Shown piece after piece: positions 52,346 through 62,029 of a stretch of 64,000 nt of DNA. The stretch is from Natrialba magadii ATCC 43099 (GTDB lineage Archaea > Halobacteriota > Halobacteria > Halobacteriales > Natrialbaceae). Numbering within the stretch: position 1 is the first letter of the stretch; each line of letters begins with the position of its first letter. Below the pieces are notes generated by a model that saw nothing but the letters and a program-made list of their open reading frames with translations, was not told the origin of the DNA and did no database searches. The stretch is taken from positions 1,550,001 to 1,614,000 of the forward strand of contig NC_013922.1 in assembly GCF_000025625.1 (NCBI RefSeq). Reading direction: 5' to 3'. The position numbers and the translations under genes are program-made.

Positions 52346-53329
52346 CTAAATGACGCGGTTGACGACCGACTCATCCGCCGCGAGTCGCTCGACATTCTCT
52401 CGAACCAGTCCGCCAACATCACGGAAGTAGTCAACCGTAAACGCGGCACAGTGAGGCGTGATGATCACTTCGTCCATCTCCCACAGCGGAGACTCCGCTG
52501 GCAGCGGCTCCGTCTCGAACACGTCGAGGCCCGCGCCTTCGATCGAGTCCGACTCGAGTGCATCCACCAATGCAGACTCATCCACGATGGAGCCGCGACC
52601 GACGTTGACGAAGTAGGCGTCGTCGCGCATGGCGTCGAAGAACTCGGCGTCGGCGAGGTGGTGTGTGTCGTCGGTGAGCGGGAGCGTGACGATTACGAAG
52701 TCGGCGTCTGCGACGGCGGCGTGGCGGTCTTCGGTTGGAAACACCGCTTCGAAGCCGGGGACTGGGTCGCCGGAGCGGCGGACGCCGGTGACGTGCACGC
52801 CGAGCGAGCCGAGGGTATCGGCGACGCCGCTGCCGAGCGTGCCAGTGCCGAGAACGCAGGCGGTCTTGCCGGGCAGGGTGAACGCCTCGTCCCATTCTGG
52901 ACGCTCCCAGCGGCGGTCCTGCTGGGCGGCGATGGCGGTGTGGAGTCGCCGAGAGAACGCGAGAAGGTAGCCCGCGACGGTTTCGCCGACTGTGCGGTCG
53001 TGAATCCCCGTGCTGTTGGTGAGGATCACGTCGTTCGCTTCGAACTCGTCGAAGGGGAAGCGGTCAACGCCAGCCTGGATGGAGTGGACCCACTCGAGTT
53101 CGAGGAACGAATCGTCGTACTTTCGAGTGACGACGGCGTCACACGTGTCGGTGCCGTCGGTGTCCACGACTTCTACGGGGACGGGAAGATCGGCAAGTTC
53201 GTCGGCAAGTTCGGTCGGCGGGAAGACGCCACCGACGGAGTCGTGAATGCCGAGGAGCGCGATTTCGCGGTCGGTTCTGGATTCGGCGTCCACCTCGCCG
53301 TCATCCGTCTCGTCTGAACTGGCTGGCAT
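52346..53329 (-). CDS. D-2-hydroxyacid dehydrogenase
   Basis: The 327-residue NAD(P)-linked enzyme interconverts 2-keto acids and D-2-hydroxyacids. The Rossmann site is VLGTGTLGSGVADTLGSLGV near 145-165; the catalytic set is Arg in FVNVGRGSIVDE, Glu in DVFETEPLP and His in ITPHCAAFT. This matches the characterised Haloferax D2-HDH. An acidic 20-residue N-terminal extension precedes the domain. The ATG at 53329 is chosen; the upstream in-frame extension is atypical. Confidence 0.92.
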   Translation of the reverse strand: MPASSDETDDGEVDAESRTDREIALLGIHDSVGGVFPPTELADELADLPVPVEVVDTDGTDTCDAVVTRKYDDSFLELEWVHSIQAGVDRFPFDEFEANDVILTNSTGIHDRTVGETVAGYLLAFSRRLHTAIAAQQDRRWERPEWDEAFTLPGKTACVLGTGTLGSGVADTLGSLGVHVTGVRRSGDPVPGFEAVFPTEDRHAAVADADFVIVTLPLTDDTHHLADAEFFDAMRDDAYFVNVGRGSIVDESALVDALESDSIEGAGLDVFETEPLPAESPLWEMDEVIITPHCAAFTVDYFRDVGGLVRENVERLAADESVVNRVI

Positions 53330-53538
53330 ACCGCCCGGTACGGACGACCCGACGTTCAAGCTTTGCCAACATGTGTCATTGCTGTCGCGACACCGACTGC
53401 TGTCACGAAACGCACCGCTGTTCACGTACGGAAACGGCGGCTCGGGAAAAGTCCTCGTCACAAGGGGCTCGGAGGGGGTAACTGCTCGTCACGGCCGCCG
53501 GCGGTTCCTACTCGACGAATGGGTTTCCCTCTGTCGCT

Positions 53539-54942
53539 TCAGCGGTCGCGCCAGGACTCGAGTGCGCGCATGTTCTCGGCGGTCTCCTCGATCTCGGCGG
53601 GCGCGAGCAGTCCTCGCTCTGTCGCAAACTCGGTGACACAGTCGGCAGGTGTGATGTCGAACGTCGGGTTCAGCACATCGATCGCCGCGTCGCCGTCGTA
53701 AACCGCGTCGCGCGCCGCGGACTCGAGTGCAACCTCCTCTCGTGTCGAAATTTTGTCCGTGGCGGCGACGACGGTGACGGGAACATCCTCGTGGGCAGCA
53801 GCGGCGGCGAGCGCTCGCGTTCCGGTCTTGTTCACGACAGCGCCGTCGTGGCGAATCGTGTCTGCGCCGACGAGCACCCGGTCGATGGATTCAGTTGCGA
53901 GCACGTGTGCGGCTGCGGCGTCAGTGTGGAGTGTCACGGGACAGTCGACACCACCAGCGGCCAGTTCCTCTGCGACGGCGACCCCCTCCAGCGCGGGCCG
54001 GGATTCGGCGACGAACACCCGCGACGGTGCGCCGGCGCGCAGCGCGTCGACGACGGTTCCAGAGCGCGAGAGCGTGAGCACAGCGCCGTCGATCACGTCG
54101 GCTGCAGTTGCCGCAGCGTCGTCGTCCGCAGCAGTCGCGCGGTCGATTCCCGCGAGGGTGGACTCGAGAACAGCCGCCGCGTCGGGAACGGACACATCGT
54201 CAGCGGCTGCCTCGCTGGCCTCCGCCATCGCCCGGTTCACCCGGTTCCGGAGCACCGCCATCGACGGCCGCGCCTCGAGGAGTCGCTCAGCGAGTGCGGT
54301 GAGTTCGGCCCACTCCTCCTCGGCGTCGGCGGCGGCGGCGTCGGTGTCGGTGTCGGCGTGCTGATCCACATCGTCGCCGTCGTCGGAATCCGCTCGCTCG
54401 GCAACCACCAGTCCCGCCCGGTCCCGAAGCACTTCGAGCGCACGAATCGAGAGCGCGGCCGCCCCGTGCTCGTCGTCCGCCGTAATCGAGCGCACCGTTG
54501 GCGCAACGCGCTCGTAGGCCGTCCAGAGCGCCGGCACTGTCTGGCGATCCGGATCGATGCAGATGGTCGTTGGTGGTGTCCACTCGAGTGCGTCGTGCTC
54601 CTCACTCAGGTCGACATCGCGGCTGTCGACGTCGAACAGGTACGGATGGACGGTCCACTCGCGGTCGAGCTCGGGGTCGGTGACGGAGACGGGGCGGCCC
54701 GACCGGATGAGGTCGATTTCGGCGTCCGAGAGGCCGGTTTCTTCGCGGATTTCGGTGCGGACCTGTGTGTTGGGATTACCTTCGGCGAAGCCGGAGACGC
54801 CACCCCATTGCCCGGTGTAGGTGCCGACGGCGTCGCTGCGGCGCAGGAGAAGGATCTCGCCGCGGTGGCGGAGGAAAGCGGTGACAACATCGGCGTGGGT
54901 GGGTTCCGATCCGGCCCCATCGCCGTCCGTGGAATCGGTCAT
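53539..54942 (-). CDS. Fusion of Nudix domain and eIF2B-like sugar-phosphate isomerase
   Basis: The 467-residue protein joins two enzymes. Residues about 17-150 form a Nudix domain (ILLLRRSDAVGTYTGQWGGV; box GFAEGNPNTQVRTEIREETG). The box keeps the metal-binding glutamates (E-x2-E-E) but, without gaps, lacks the usual Arg and the first Glu. Residues about 225-467 match the archaeal eIF2B-alpha/MtnA-like isomerases: SRPALEGVAVAEELAAGGVD, VLVGADTIRHDGAVVNKTGT and VTVVAATDKIST. Archaeal relatives isomerise ribose-1,5-bisphosphate in nucleotide salvage. An acidic linker (DSDDGDDVDQHADTDTD) joins the halves. The gene is divergent from hyuA. Confidence 0.85.
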   Translation of the reverse strand: MTDSTDGDGAGSEPTHADVVTAFLRHRGEILLLRRSDAVGTYTGQWGGVSGFAEGNPNTQVRTEIREETGLSDAEIDLIRSGRPVSVTDPELDREWTVHPYLFDVDSRDVDLSEEHDALEWTPPTTICIDPDRQTVPALWTAYERVAPTVRSITADDEHGAAALSIRALEVLRDRAGLVVAERADSDDGDDVDQHADTDTDAAAADAEEEWAELTALAERLLEARPSMAVLRNRVNRAMAEASEAAADDVSVPDAAAVLESTLAGIDRATAADDDAAATAADVIDGAVLTLSRSGTVVDALRAGAPSRVFVAESRPALEGVAVAEELAAGGVDCPVTLHTDAAAAHVLATESIDRVLVGADTIRHDGAVVNKTGTRALAAAAAHEDVPVTVVAATDKISTREEVALESAARDAVYDGDAAIDVLNPTFDITPADCVTEFATERGLLAPAEIEETAENMRALESWRDR

Positions 54943-55091
54943 ACGTGGCCCCAGGCGGGCCGCGACGGAATTGCTTTCGGGAGCAGATAGACCATCGTTT
55001 CAGACAGAGCGTCTCAGCGTATCACGAACCAGGGAGACATCGACAGGCACCCGGTCGTGAACTATACCTATCTCGAGTCCGACCAGCGACC

Positions 55092-57311
55092 ATGACACGG
55101 CGTGGGACGACGGAACACGAGTCGACAACGTGCACCCGCTCTCGATCCCGACCGCGATCCCGTACCCGTACCCGTACTCGCACCCGAATCGGCGTCGACG
55201 TCGGCGGCACCTTCACCGACATCGCGCTCTCCGTCGACGACGACCTCGTCACCGCGAAAGTACCGACCACGGCCCCCCAGCACGTCGGCGTGCTCGAGGG
55301 CATCGAAAAAGCCTGTGCCGACGCAGGTATCGACCCCAACGAAATCGACGAGTTCAGCCACGCGATGACCGTCTCGGTCAACGCCCTCCTCGAACGCGAC
55401 GGCGCAACGACCGCGCTCGTCACCACTGCCGGCTTTCGTGACGTACTCGAGATCGGTCGCCAGAATCGCCGCTCGCTCTACGACCTCGACGCCGAGAAGC
55501 CGACGCCGCTCGTCCCCCGCGAACGCCGGTTCGAAGTCGACGAGCGGACGACGGCCGAGGGTGTCGAACAGCCGGTCGATCCCGACGAGGTTCGGGAGCT
55601 CGCAGCGCAACTCCGTGAGGCGGACGTGGAGGCCATCGCGGTCTCGCTCCTGCACGCCTATGCCGATCCGTCGAACGAGCGCCAGGTTACCGAAATCCTC
55701 CGCGAAGAGCTCTCGGTTCCGGTATCGGCTTCTCACGAGGTGCTGGCCGAGTTCCGCGAGTTCGAACGCACGTCGACGACTGCCGTCGACGCCTACGTCC
55801 GCCCCGTGATCGACCGCTACATCGGTCGACTCGTCGAGCAGGCGGCCGACGCGGGGATTCCGAAACCGCGGATCATGCAGGCGAACGGCGGCACCGCTAC
55901 GCCGGAGACGGTCCGCAAGCACGCCGTCACGACGACGCTCTCCGGTCCGGCCGCGGGGGTTGTCGGCGCTGGGGCAACCGTTGGCGGCTCCGACTCCGGC
56001 GGCGACGACAGCGGCGACATCGGCGACAATACCGATAACGACGACAACACGGATAACGGCGACACCGCAGACACCGACGAACCTGTAGGAACAGACCGCG
56101 AGACACTCGAGGGACTCGTCACCTTCGACATGGGCGGCACCTCGAGCGACGTGAGCCTCGTCCGAGACGGCCGCGCCGAGCGGACGACCGACGCCGAAAT
56201 CGACGGGCTCCCGATCCGGACGCCGATGGTCGACGTCAACACCGTCGGGGCCGGCGGCGGCTCGATCGCCTGGGTCGACGCCGGCGGCGCGCTCCGCGTC
56301 GGCCCGGAATCGGCGGGCGCACAGCCCGGTCCCGCCTGCTACGGCCGCGGCGGCACGCGACCGACCGTGACCGACGCCACCGTCGTCCTCGGCTACATCG
56401 GCCCCGAGACCGCGCTCGGCGGCGAGATGACCCTCGACGTCGAGGCGGCCCACGACGCCCTGGCGAGCCTTGCCGAGGAGGCCGGCCTGGACAGCGCACT
56501 CGAGGCCGCCCGCGGCGTCTACCGTGTGGCGAACGCAACGATGACCCGAGCGATCCGCAGCGTCACGGTCGAGCGCGGCCACGACCCCCGCGAGTTCGCG
56601 CTCGTCGCCTTCGGCGGCGCAGGGCCGATGCACGCCACGGCGCTGGCCGACGCGCTGTCAGTCGAGTGCGTACTCGTCCCCCGTCCGGGCGGCGTCCTCT
56701 CAGCGTTCGGCCTCCTCGCCGCCGACGAGAGCCACGACGCCGTTCAGACCGTTGGTGTTGTACTCGAGTCCGCCTCGCCGGCAACGATCAGCGAGGTGTA
56801 CGACGAGCTGGTCGAAGACGTGCTCGCGGACGTCTCCAATCCGGACGCGGCCCAACTCGAGCGAGCGGCGGACTGTCGGTACGCCGGACAGAGTTTCGAG
56901 TTGACTGTTCCCGTGGACGCGGCGGGGGCGTTCGACGCCGAGGCGGTCGCCGACCGCTTCCACGAGGCCCACGAGCGAACCTACGGCTACGCGCTGGACG
57001 AGGCGATCGAAGTCGTGAATCTGCGGACGACGGCGACCGTTCCCGGCGCGGAACCGACCGTTCGCCACGAAGGCGGCGGTAGCGGTGATGCAATCGTCGG
57101 CACGCGAACCGCGCACTTCCCCGGCGTGGACGAGGAGCAGGGCCAGGCGACCATCTACGAGCGTGACCGACTCGCACCCGGCGCGACGATCGACGGCCCG
57201 GCGGTGCTCGAGCAGGCAGAGAGTACGACGGTGGTTCCGCCGGGGTGGATAGGTGAAATTCTGCCGGACGGAACGCTTGCGATGACGCGTACGGAGGTGA
57301 GTGAGGAATGA
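55092..57311 (+). CDS. hyuA: Hydantoinase/oxoprolinase subunit A
   Basis: The 739-residue ATP-binding subunit opens its domain with IGVDVGGTFTDIALSVDDDL near residue 32. Other family blocks are HAMTVSVNALLERDGA, GLVTFDMGGTSSDVSLV and EFALVAFGGAGPMHATALAD. With HyuB it hydrolyses cyclic amides such as hydantoins or 5-oxoproline using ATP. The first 31 residues are basic and repetitive (SRSRPRSRTRTRTRTR), from a hexanucleotide repeat, which is odd in this acidic proteome. An acidic Gly/Asp/Asn insertion sits near 297-335 between two ATPase blocks. The stop overlaps the hyuB start (ATGA). Confidence 0.93.
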   Translation: MTRRGTTEHESTTCTRSRSRPRSRTRTRTRTRIGVDVGGTFTDIALSVDDDLVTAKVPTTAPQHVGVLEGIEKACADAGIDPNEIDEFSHAMTVSVNALLERDGATTALVTTAGFRDVLEIGRQNRRSLYDLDAEKPTPLVPRERRFEVDERTTAEGVEQPVDPDEVRELAAQLREADVEAIAVSLLHAYADPSNERQVTEILREELSVPVSASHEVLAEFREFERTSTTAVDAYVRPVIDRYIGRLVEQAADAGIPKPRIMQANGGTATPETVRKHAVTTTLSGPAAGVVGAGATVGGSDSGGDDSGDIGDNTDNDDNTDNGDTADTDEPVGTDRETLEGLVTFDMGGTSSDVSLVRDGRAERTTDAEIDGLPIRTPMVDVNTVGAGGGSIAWVDAGGALRVGPESAGAQPGPACYGRGGTRPTVTDATVVLGYIGPETALGGEMTLDVEAAHDALASLAEEAGLDSALEAARGVYRVANATMTRAIRSVTVERGHDPREFALVAFGGAGPMHATALADALSVECVLVPRPGGVLSAFGLLAADESHDAVQTVGVVLESASPATISEVYDELVEDVLADVSNPDAAQLERAADCRYAGQSFELTVPVDAAGAFDAEAVADRFHEAHERTYGYALDEAIEVVNLRTTATVPGAEPTVRHEGGGSGDAIVGTRTAHFPGVDEEQGQATIYERDRLAPGATIDGPAVLEQAESTTVVPPGWIGEILPDGTLAMTRTEVSEE

Positions 57312-58933
57312 CCGATCACGATTCGACAAACCACGACTCAGCAGCCAACAGCTCGACTGACGAATCCCCCACGACCACCGACCAGCCCATCGACCCCGTC
57401 ACCCTCGAAGTCCTGCGCAACCAGCTCGCCGGCATCGCCGAGGAAATGGGCCAAACGCTGATCCGCGGGGCCTACTCCCCCAACATCAAGGAACGCCGCG
57501 ACTGCTCGACCGCCCTCTTCGACGCCGAGGGTCGAATGATCGCCCAGGCCGAACACATCCCCGTCCACCTCGGCGCGATGCCCGCCGCTGTGGAGGCCGT
57601 ACTCGAGTTCGACCCAGAACCCGGCGACGTCTTCGTGCTCAACGACCCGTTCGAGGGCGGGACGCACCTCCCGGACGTGACGATGGTCTCCACGCTCGCC
57701 GTCGAGGGCGAGATCGTCGGCTACGCGGTCTCGCGCGCCCACCACGCCGACGTTGGTGGGATGACGCCCGGCAGCATGCCCGCAGGCGCGGAGGAAATCT
57801 ACCAGGAGGGGCTTCGAATACCGCCGACGCGACTGGTGGCCGGCGGCGAGGTCCGCGAGGAGGTGCAGTCGCTGCTGCTGGCGAACGTGCGCAACGCCCG
57901 CGAGCGCCGAGCCGACCTACGAGCCCAGCGCGCGGCGAACGAGCGAGCCGCCGAGCGGTTGCGAGAGCTGTTCGACGAGCACGGCCGCGAGACGGTGGTG
58001 TCGGGCTTCGACGCCGTCATCGACTACTCGCGCGAGCGGATCGAGAACGAACTCACGGCGCTGCCCGACGGCACCTACGAGGCGACGGATTACCTGGAGG
58101 GCGACGGCGTGACGGACGACGATATCGAGATCAGCGTCGCCGTGACCATCGACGGCGCGTCGGTCGACGTCGACTTTTCGGGCACCGCAGCGCAGCTTGC
58201 GGGCAACCTCAACGCGCCCCGCGCGGTCGCGACGAGTGCAGTCTACTTCGTCGTGCGCTGTCTCACGGATCCCGAGATTCCACCAAATCACGGCTGTTAC
58301 GAGCCCGTGAGCGTGCACGCACCGAACGGAACGCTGCTCAACCCCGAGCCGCCGGCCGCGGTCGTCGGCGGCAACGTCGAGACCAGCCAGCGCGTGACCG
58401 ACGTGGTCTTCACCGCGTTCGCCGAGGCCGCACCCGACCGCGTCCCGGCGCAGGGCCAGGGTACGATGAACAACCTGACCATCGGCGCGCGGGACGGCTC
58501 GTTTACCTACTACGAGACCATCGCGGGCGGGTTCGGCGCTCGCGCCGACCGTGACGGCATGGACGGCGTGCAGGTCGGGATGACCAACACGCTCAACACG
58601 CCCGTCGAGTCACTCGAGACGGAGTACCCGCTCCGGGTCGAGCGCTACGCGCTGCGCGAGGGGAGCGGCGGCCGCGGCCGGTTCCGTGGCGGCGAGGGAC
58701 TCGAGCGCACCGTGACGGTCGAGGCGGACGCGACGGTCTCGCTACTGACCGAGCGCCGTCGCCACGCACCAGCGGGCGTCGCTGGCGGCGAAGACGGTGC
58801 GACGGGTGAGAACCTGCTCGACGGCGAGCCAGTGCCCGCGAAGACGACGGTCGACGTCGACGCGGGGACGACCGTCACCGTGCGGACGCCCGGTGGTGGC
58901 GGACACGGTGAGCCAGACGAACGAGCGGAGTAA
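57308..58933 (+). CDS. hyuB: Hydantoinase/oxoprolinase subunit B
   Basis: The 541-residue subunit shows [57 protein letters not shown] and [21 protein letters not shown] conserved C-terminal [20 protein letters not shown] and the ending [12 protein letters not shown] are also typical of HyuB. It probably forms a heteromer with HyuA, to which it is translationally coupled by a 4-base overlap. No hydantoin racemase or carbamoylase is adjacent, so 5-oxoproline recycling is as likely as hydantoin use. Confidence 0.93.
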   Translation: MTDHDSTNHDSAANSSTDESPTTTDQPIDPVTLEVLRNQLAGIAEEMGQTLIRGAYSPNIKERRDCSTALFDAEGRMIAQAEHIPVHLGAMPAAVEAVLEFDPEPGDVFVLNDPFEGGTHLPDVTMVSTLAVEGEIVGYAVSRAHHADVGGMTPGSMPAGAEEIYQEGLRIPPTRLVAGGEVREEVQSLLLANVRNARERRADLRAQRAANERAAERLRELFDEHGRETVVSGFDAVIDYSRERIENELTALPDGTYEATDYLEGDGVTDDDIEISVAVTIDGASVDVDFSGTAAQLAGNLNAPRAVATSAVYFVVRCLTDPEIPPNHGCYEPVSVHAPNGTLLNPEPPAAVVGGNVETSQRVTDVVFTAFAEAAPDRVPAQGQGTMNNLTIGARDGSFTYYETIAGGFGARADRDGMDGVQVGMTNTLNTPVESLETEYPLRVERYALREGSGGRGRFRGGEGLERTVTVEADATVSLLTERRRHAPAGVAGGEDGATGENLLDGEPVPAKTTVDVDAGTTVTVRTPGGGGHGEPDERAE

Positions 58934-59122
58934 CTCGAGTGCAGCGGGAACACGGAGGGGTGCCTCGCGTCCACGAGGACAATTTTAGCCTGCCATACCC
59001 GTGTTCCCGAATCCTCTCGTGTCGCGGTCACTGGTTCTGATTAGGAACTAGTCGAGATGGTTCAATCAACACTCTTATTTAGATATATTATATGCGTTCA
59101 TTTATTGAGAGGTGTGGAAGTG

Positions 59123-59569
59123 ATGACTAGTAAGATCCGTGTTTTGACCACCGAATCGATACCCAACGCGATGGTTTCAGCGGCGGTTTTTTGGGGCGCA
59201 GTTGTTTGCGCTATCGTGAACGTCATAGAATTAGAATACAATATAGCCGCATTGGTCACCCCGTCCACTCCATCGGCTGGATCCGGTCAAATCATCGGAG
59301 GGCTGATTGCTGGCTACCTGTATACTGGCACACGGCGAGAGGCCTTGCAAGCCGGCGGATACGCCGGTAGCCTACCAATTTTGGTTTTCGGACCAGTTGC
59401 ACTCGTTCTCCATATCGGTACGCAGGCAACTGCTTTCACGCTGGAATATACGCTTCTCCAATACGCGTTCGGGTTCCTGCTAGTGTATCCATTCATGATC
59501 TGTGTGGGTTTTCTGTTCGGTGGTATCGGAGGCTTTGTCGGCCACTGGATATCGAAAACACTCACCTGA
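59123..59569 (+). CDS. DUF5518-like membrane protein
   Basis: The 148-residue protein has four membrane helices, with GSGQIIGGLIAGYLYTGTRR and ALQAGGYAGSLPILVFGPVA, which resembles the glycine-rich DUF5518 pattern of the gene at 48139-48522. The ATG at 59123 is preceded by AGAGGTGTGGAAG, an acceptable ribosome-binding site. The gene and its flanks are clearly more A+T-rich than hyuAB, suggesting recent acquisition. Confidence 0.65.
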   Translation: MTSKIRVLTTESIPNAMVSAAVFWGAVVCAIVNVIELEYNIAALVTPSTPSAGSGQIIGGLIAGYLYTGTRREALQAGGYAGSLPILVFGPVALVLHIGTQATAFTLEYTLLQYAFGFLLVYPFMICVGFLFGGIGGFVGHWISKTLT

Positions 59570-59671
59570 ACAGTTCGGGTGAATCGCTACACAGCATCGA
59601 CTTATCGCGGATGGGAACAGTGGCAGAAGACGATACACCAGACCGCCTAATGCCATATGTCAATCATAAAG

Positions 59672-59686
59672 TAGTATATATTACTA
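59672..59686. promoter_or_regulatory. TAGTA-TATAT-TACTA dyad over a TATA box
   Basis: The 5-bp arms TAGTA and TACTA flank TATAT, placed about 25 bases before the ATG at 59708. The dyad covers the TATA element of that gene, so bound protein would block TBP access. Confidence 0.4.
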
Positions 59687-59707
59687 ATCCAAATTTTTGG
59701 GTGCAAT

Positions 59708-59953
59708 ATGAACGCGTTCGAGCCAACGCCGACCGCGTCGGTCGACGAGATTTCGCAGTGGGTCTTCGGACGAATACTGGTAGCGCTCGTCTTCACCGGC
59801 TACGGCGCACTGCTTGCCAGAGACCTGTTCGGCGTGTTCGGAACCGTTGTCGCACTGTGTCTCTGGTTCTACGGGCTCCTGTTCGTCATTCGAATCCTCT
59901 TTCGCGGTATCGACGCGTTTCTGGAGGGAAGAGCTGACGACTCTCTCCGGTGA
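59708..59953 (+). CDS. Small two-helix membrane protein (81 aa)
   Basis: The protein starts MNAFEPTPTASVDEISQWVF and has two helices (ILVALVFTGYGALLA and FGTVVALCLWFYGLLFVIRI) and an acidic end. It is followed by cofE after 36 bases in the same direction. No function is recognised. Confidence 0.65.
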   Translation: MNAFEPTPTASVDEISQWVFGRILVALVFTGYGALLARDLFGVFGTVVALCLWFYGLLFVIRILFRGIDAFLEGRADDSLR

Positions 59954-59989
59954 CGGTGCCCTTTTGACGCCGCTCGCCGACACTTCAGT

Positions 59990-60772
59990 ATGGAACTCAC
60001 ACCAGTGACGGACCTGCCCGAAATCCGTCCCGGCGACGACCTCGCCGACCTCATCGCGGACCGGGCTGGCGACACCCTCGCCGACGGCGACGTGCTCACC
60101 GTCGCCAGCACGGTCGTCTCGAAGGCCGAGGGGCGAACGGCCGACCTCGCGGACTACCCCGTCAGCGGCCGCGCCCAGGAGATCGCCGACAGCCTCGGCG
60201 AGCTCGCCGGCGAGGAGAAAGACCCCCGGTTTGCCCAGGCGGTACTCGAGGAGAGCACGGAACTGCTGATCGAAGTCCCGTTCCTGCTGACCGAGACGCG
60301 ATTCGGCCACATCTGCGTGAACGCGGGCATCGATCGGTCGAACGTGCCGGAACACGACCTGCTCTTGCTTCCCAAACAGCCGAGCGAGAGCGCAGCGCGA
60401 ATCCGTGATGGACTCACAGAGCGCGGCTACGAGGACGTCGCCGTAATCGTCACCGACACCTGCGGGCGACCGTTCCGTCACGGCCAGCGCGGCGTCGCAA
60501 TCGGCTGGGATGGGATGCCAGCAAGTCGTGACTGGCGCGGAGAACAGGACCGCGACGGCCGCGAGCTGGGCGTGACGGTGCAGTCCGTGGTCGACGAACT
60601 CGCGGCGGCAGCGAACCTCGTCACCGGCGAGGGAGCCGACGGGGTGCCAGCCGTCGTCGCCAGCGACTGGGCGTTCGGCGACCTCGACGGGAGCGACGAA
60701 CTGTTCCGATCGGTCGAGGACGATCTCATCAGACAGGCGCTCCGCGGCTGGGAGTGGGAGGGTGGCACATGA
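59990..60772 (+). CDS. cofE: Coenzyme F420:L-glutamate ligase
   Basis: The 260-residue GTP-dependent ligase adds glutamates to F420-0. Family blocks are DLPEIRPGDDLADLIADR, VLTVASTVVSKAEGRTADLA, FLLTETRFGHICVNAGIDRSN and IVTDTCGRPFRHGQRGVAIG. Length agrees with the Archaeoglobus enzyme. Its stop overlaps the start of the F420-dependent mer-like gene by four bases (ATGA), so cofactor maker and cofactor user share an mRNA. Confidence 0.94.
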   Translation: MELTPVTDLPEIRPGDDLADLIADRAGDTLADGDVLTVASTVVSKAEGRTADLADYPVSGRAQEIADSLGELAGEEKDPRFAQAVLEESTELLIEVPFLLTETRFGHICVNAGIDRSNVPEHDLLLLPKQPSESAARIRDGLTERGYEDVAVIVTDTCGRPFRHGQRGVAIGWDGMPASRDWRGEQDRDGRELGVTVQSVVDELAAAANLVTGEGADGVPAVVASDWAFGDLDGSDELFRSVEDDLIRQALRGWEWEGGT

Positions 60773-61818
60773 GCGACAATACACAACGTATGAATAACGA
60801 TACACAACCAGGAAGCGAGCCGACCGTCGGTATCGAGCTCACCCCCGAACATCCGACCGAGCGCATCGCCGACCTGGCCGCACTCGCCGAAGACGAGGGC
60901 TTCGACGTCGCGTTCACGAGCAGCCACTACTTCAACCGCGACCCGTTCGTCACGCTTTCGCGCATGGCCGAGGCGACGGACACAATTCGGCTCGGCCCGG
61001 GCGTCGTCAACCCCTACGAGAGCCATCCCGTGAAACTCGCCGGCCAGGCCGCGACGGTCGACGAGGAGAGCAACGGCCGCGCCGTCTTCGGCATCGGTGC
61101 CGGTGACCGCTCCTCGCTCGCAAATCTCGGCATCGAACACGAGCGGCCGCTCCGTCGCGTCCTCGAGACGTTCGGCGTGGCGCGCGACCTCTGGGCGGGC
61201 GACACTGTGAGTCACGACGGCACCTTTGCGGCCAGCGACGCCTCGCTCAATCTCGAGCCGCCGTCCGGTCAGCTCCCGGTCTACGTCGGCGCGCAGGGGC
61301 CACACATGCTCCGGATGAGTGCCAAGCACGCCGACGGCGTGTTAGTGAATGCTGCCCACCCGAAAGACCTCGAGTGGGCTGCGGGACAGCTGGAACATGG
61401 ACTCGAGGAGCGCCCGGACGAGCACGGCCCGTTCGAGGCGCTCGCCTTCGCAAGCGTGAGCGTCGCGGATGACGAGGACGACGCCCGCGAGGCCGCACGA
61501 CCGCCAGTTGCGTTCATCGTCGGCGGCGCGGCCGACCCGGTGCTCGACCGCCACGATATCGACCGCGAGGCTGCCGAAGCCGTCAGCGACGCGCTCTCGC
61601 AGGGCAATCTCACCGAGGCCTTCGGGCACGTCACCCCAGAGATGATCGACGCGTTCTGTATCGCCGGCACGACCGAACAGGTGGCCGAACAGTTCGAGGC
61701 GGTACTCGAGTTCGTCGACGGTATCGTCGTCGGGTCGCCGCTGGGGCCGGATCTGGAGGATGCGGTCGAGAAAGCAAGCGCGGCGATGGAGCAGGCAATC
61801 GCTGCTGACGAGAGGTGA
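60769..61818 (+). CDS. mer: F420-dependent oxidoreductase, methylenetetrahydromethanopterin-reductase-like
   Basis: The 349-residue LLM-class TIM-barrel protein has VGIELTPEHPTERIADLAAL, FTSSHYFNRDPFVTLSRMA, LGPGVVNPYESHPVKLAGQA, FGIGAGDRSSLANLGI and LPVYVGAQGPHMLRMSAKHA, all typical of Mer. In non-methanogenic haloarchaea it is thought to reduce methylene-tetrahydrofolate or a related pterin with F420H2. The first 20 residues form a polar extension; the ATG overlapping the cofE stop is chosen. Confidence 0.88.
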   Translation: MSDNTQRMNNDTQPGSEPTVGIELTPEHPTERIADLAALAEDEGFDVAFTSSHYFNRDPFVTLSRMAEATDTIRLGPGVVNPYESHPVKLAGQAATVDEESNGRAVFGIGAGDRSSLANLGIEHERPLRRVLETFGVARDLWAGDTVSHDGTFAASDASLNLEPPSGQLPVYVGAQGPHMLRMSAKHADGVLVNAAHPKDLEWAAGQLEHGLEERPDEHGPFEALAFASVSVADDEDDAREAARPPVAFIVGGAADPVLDRHDIDREAAEAVSDALSQGNLTEAFGHVTPEMIDAFCIAGTTEQVAEQFEAVLEFVDGIVVGSPLGPDLEDAVEKASAAMEQAIAADER

Positions 61819-62029
61819 GGAGTTGAGGTGTGGCGTGTGAGGTGTGACGGCCTGAAGGGCACTGGGTGACTGCGTTTGATTTCCGGGTTATTTTCCGATG
61901 GAGGGGTACCGATTGCGCTCGGATGGGGGATGTGGGATGAGGGATAAGGGGGTAAGGGGCCAGAGAGTTATCGCTCAACGCTGGCGTGACCTGAGCGAAC
62001 GCGAAAACGGGTTCACCGCGGTCGGCAGT

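Noticed and set aside
55068-56633. Minus-strand 521-codon open frame over hyuA
   Set aside because: It is the antisense shadow of a gene with clear family motifs.
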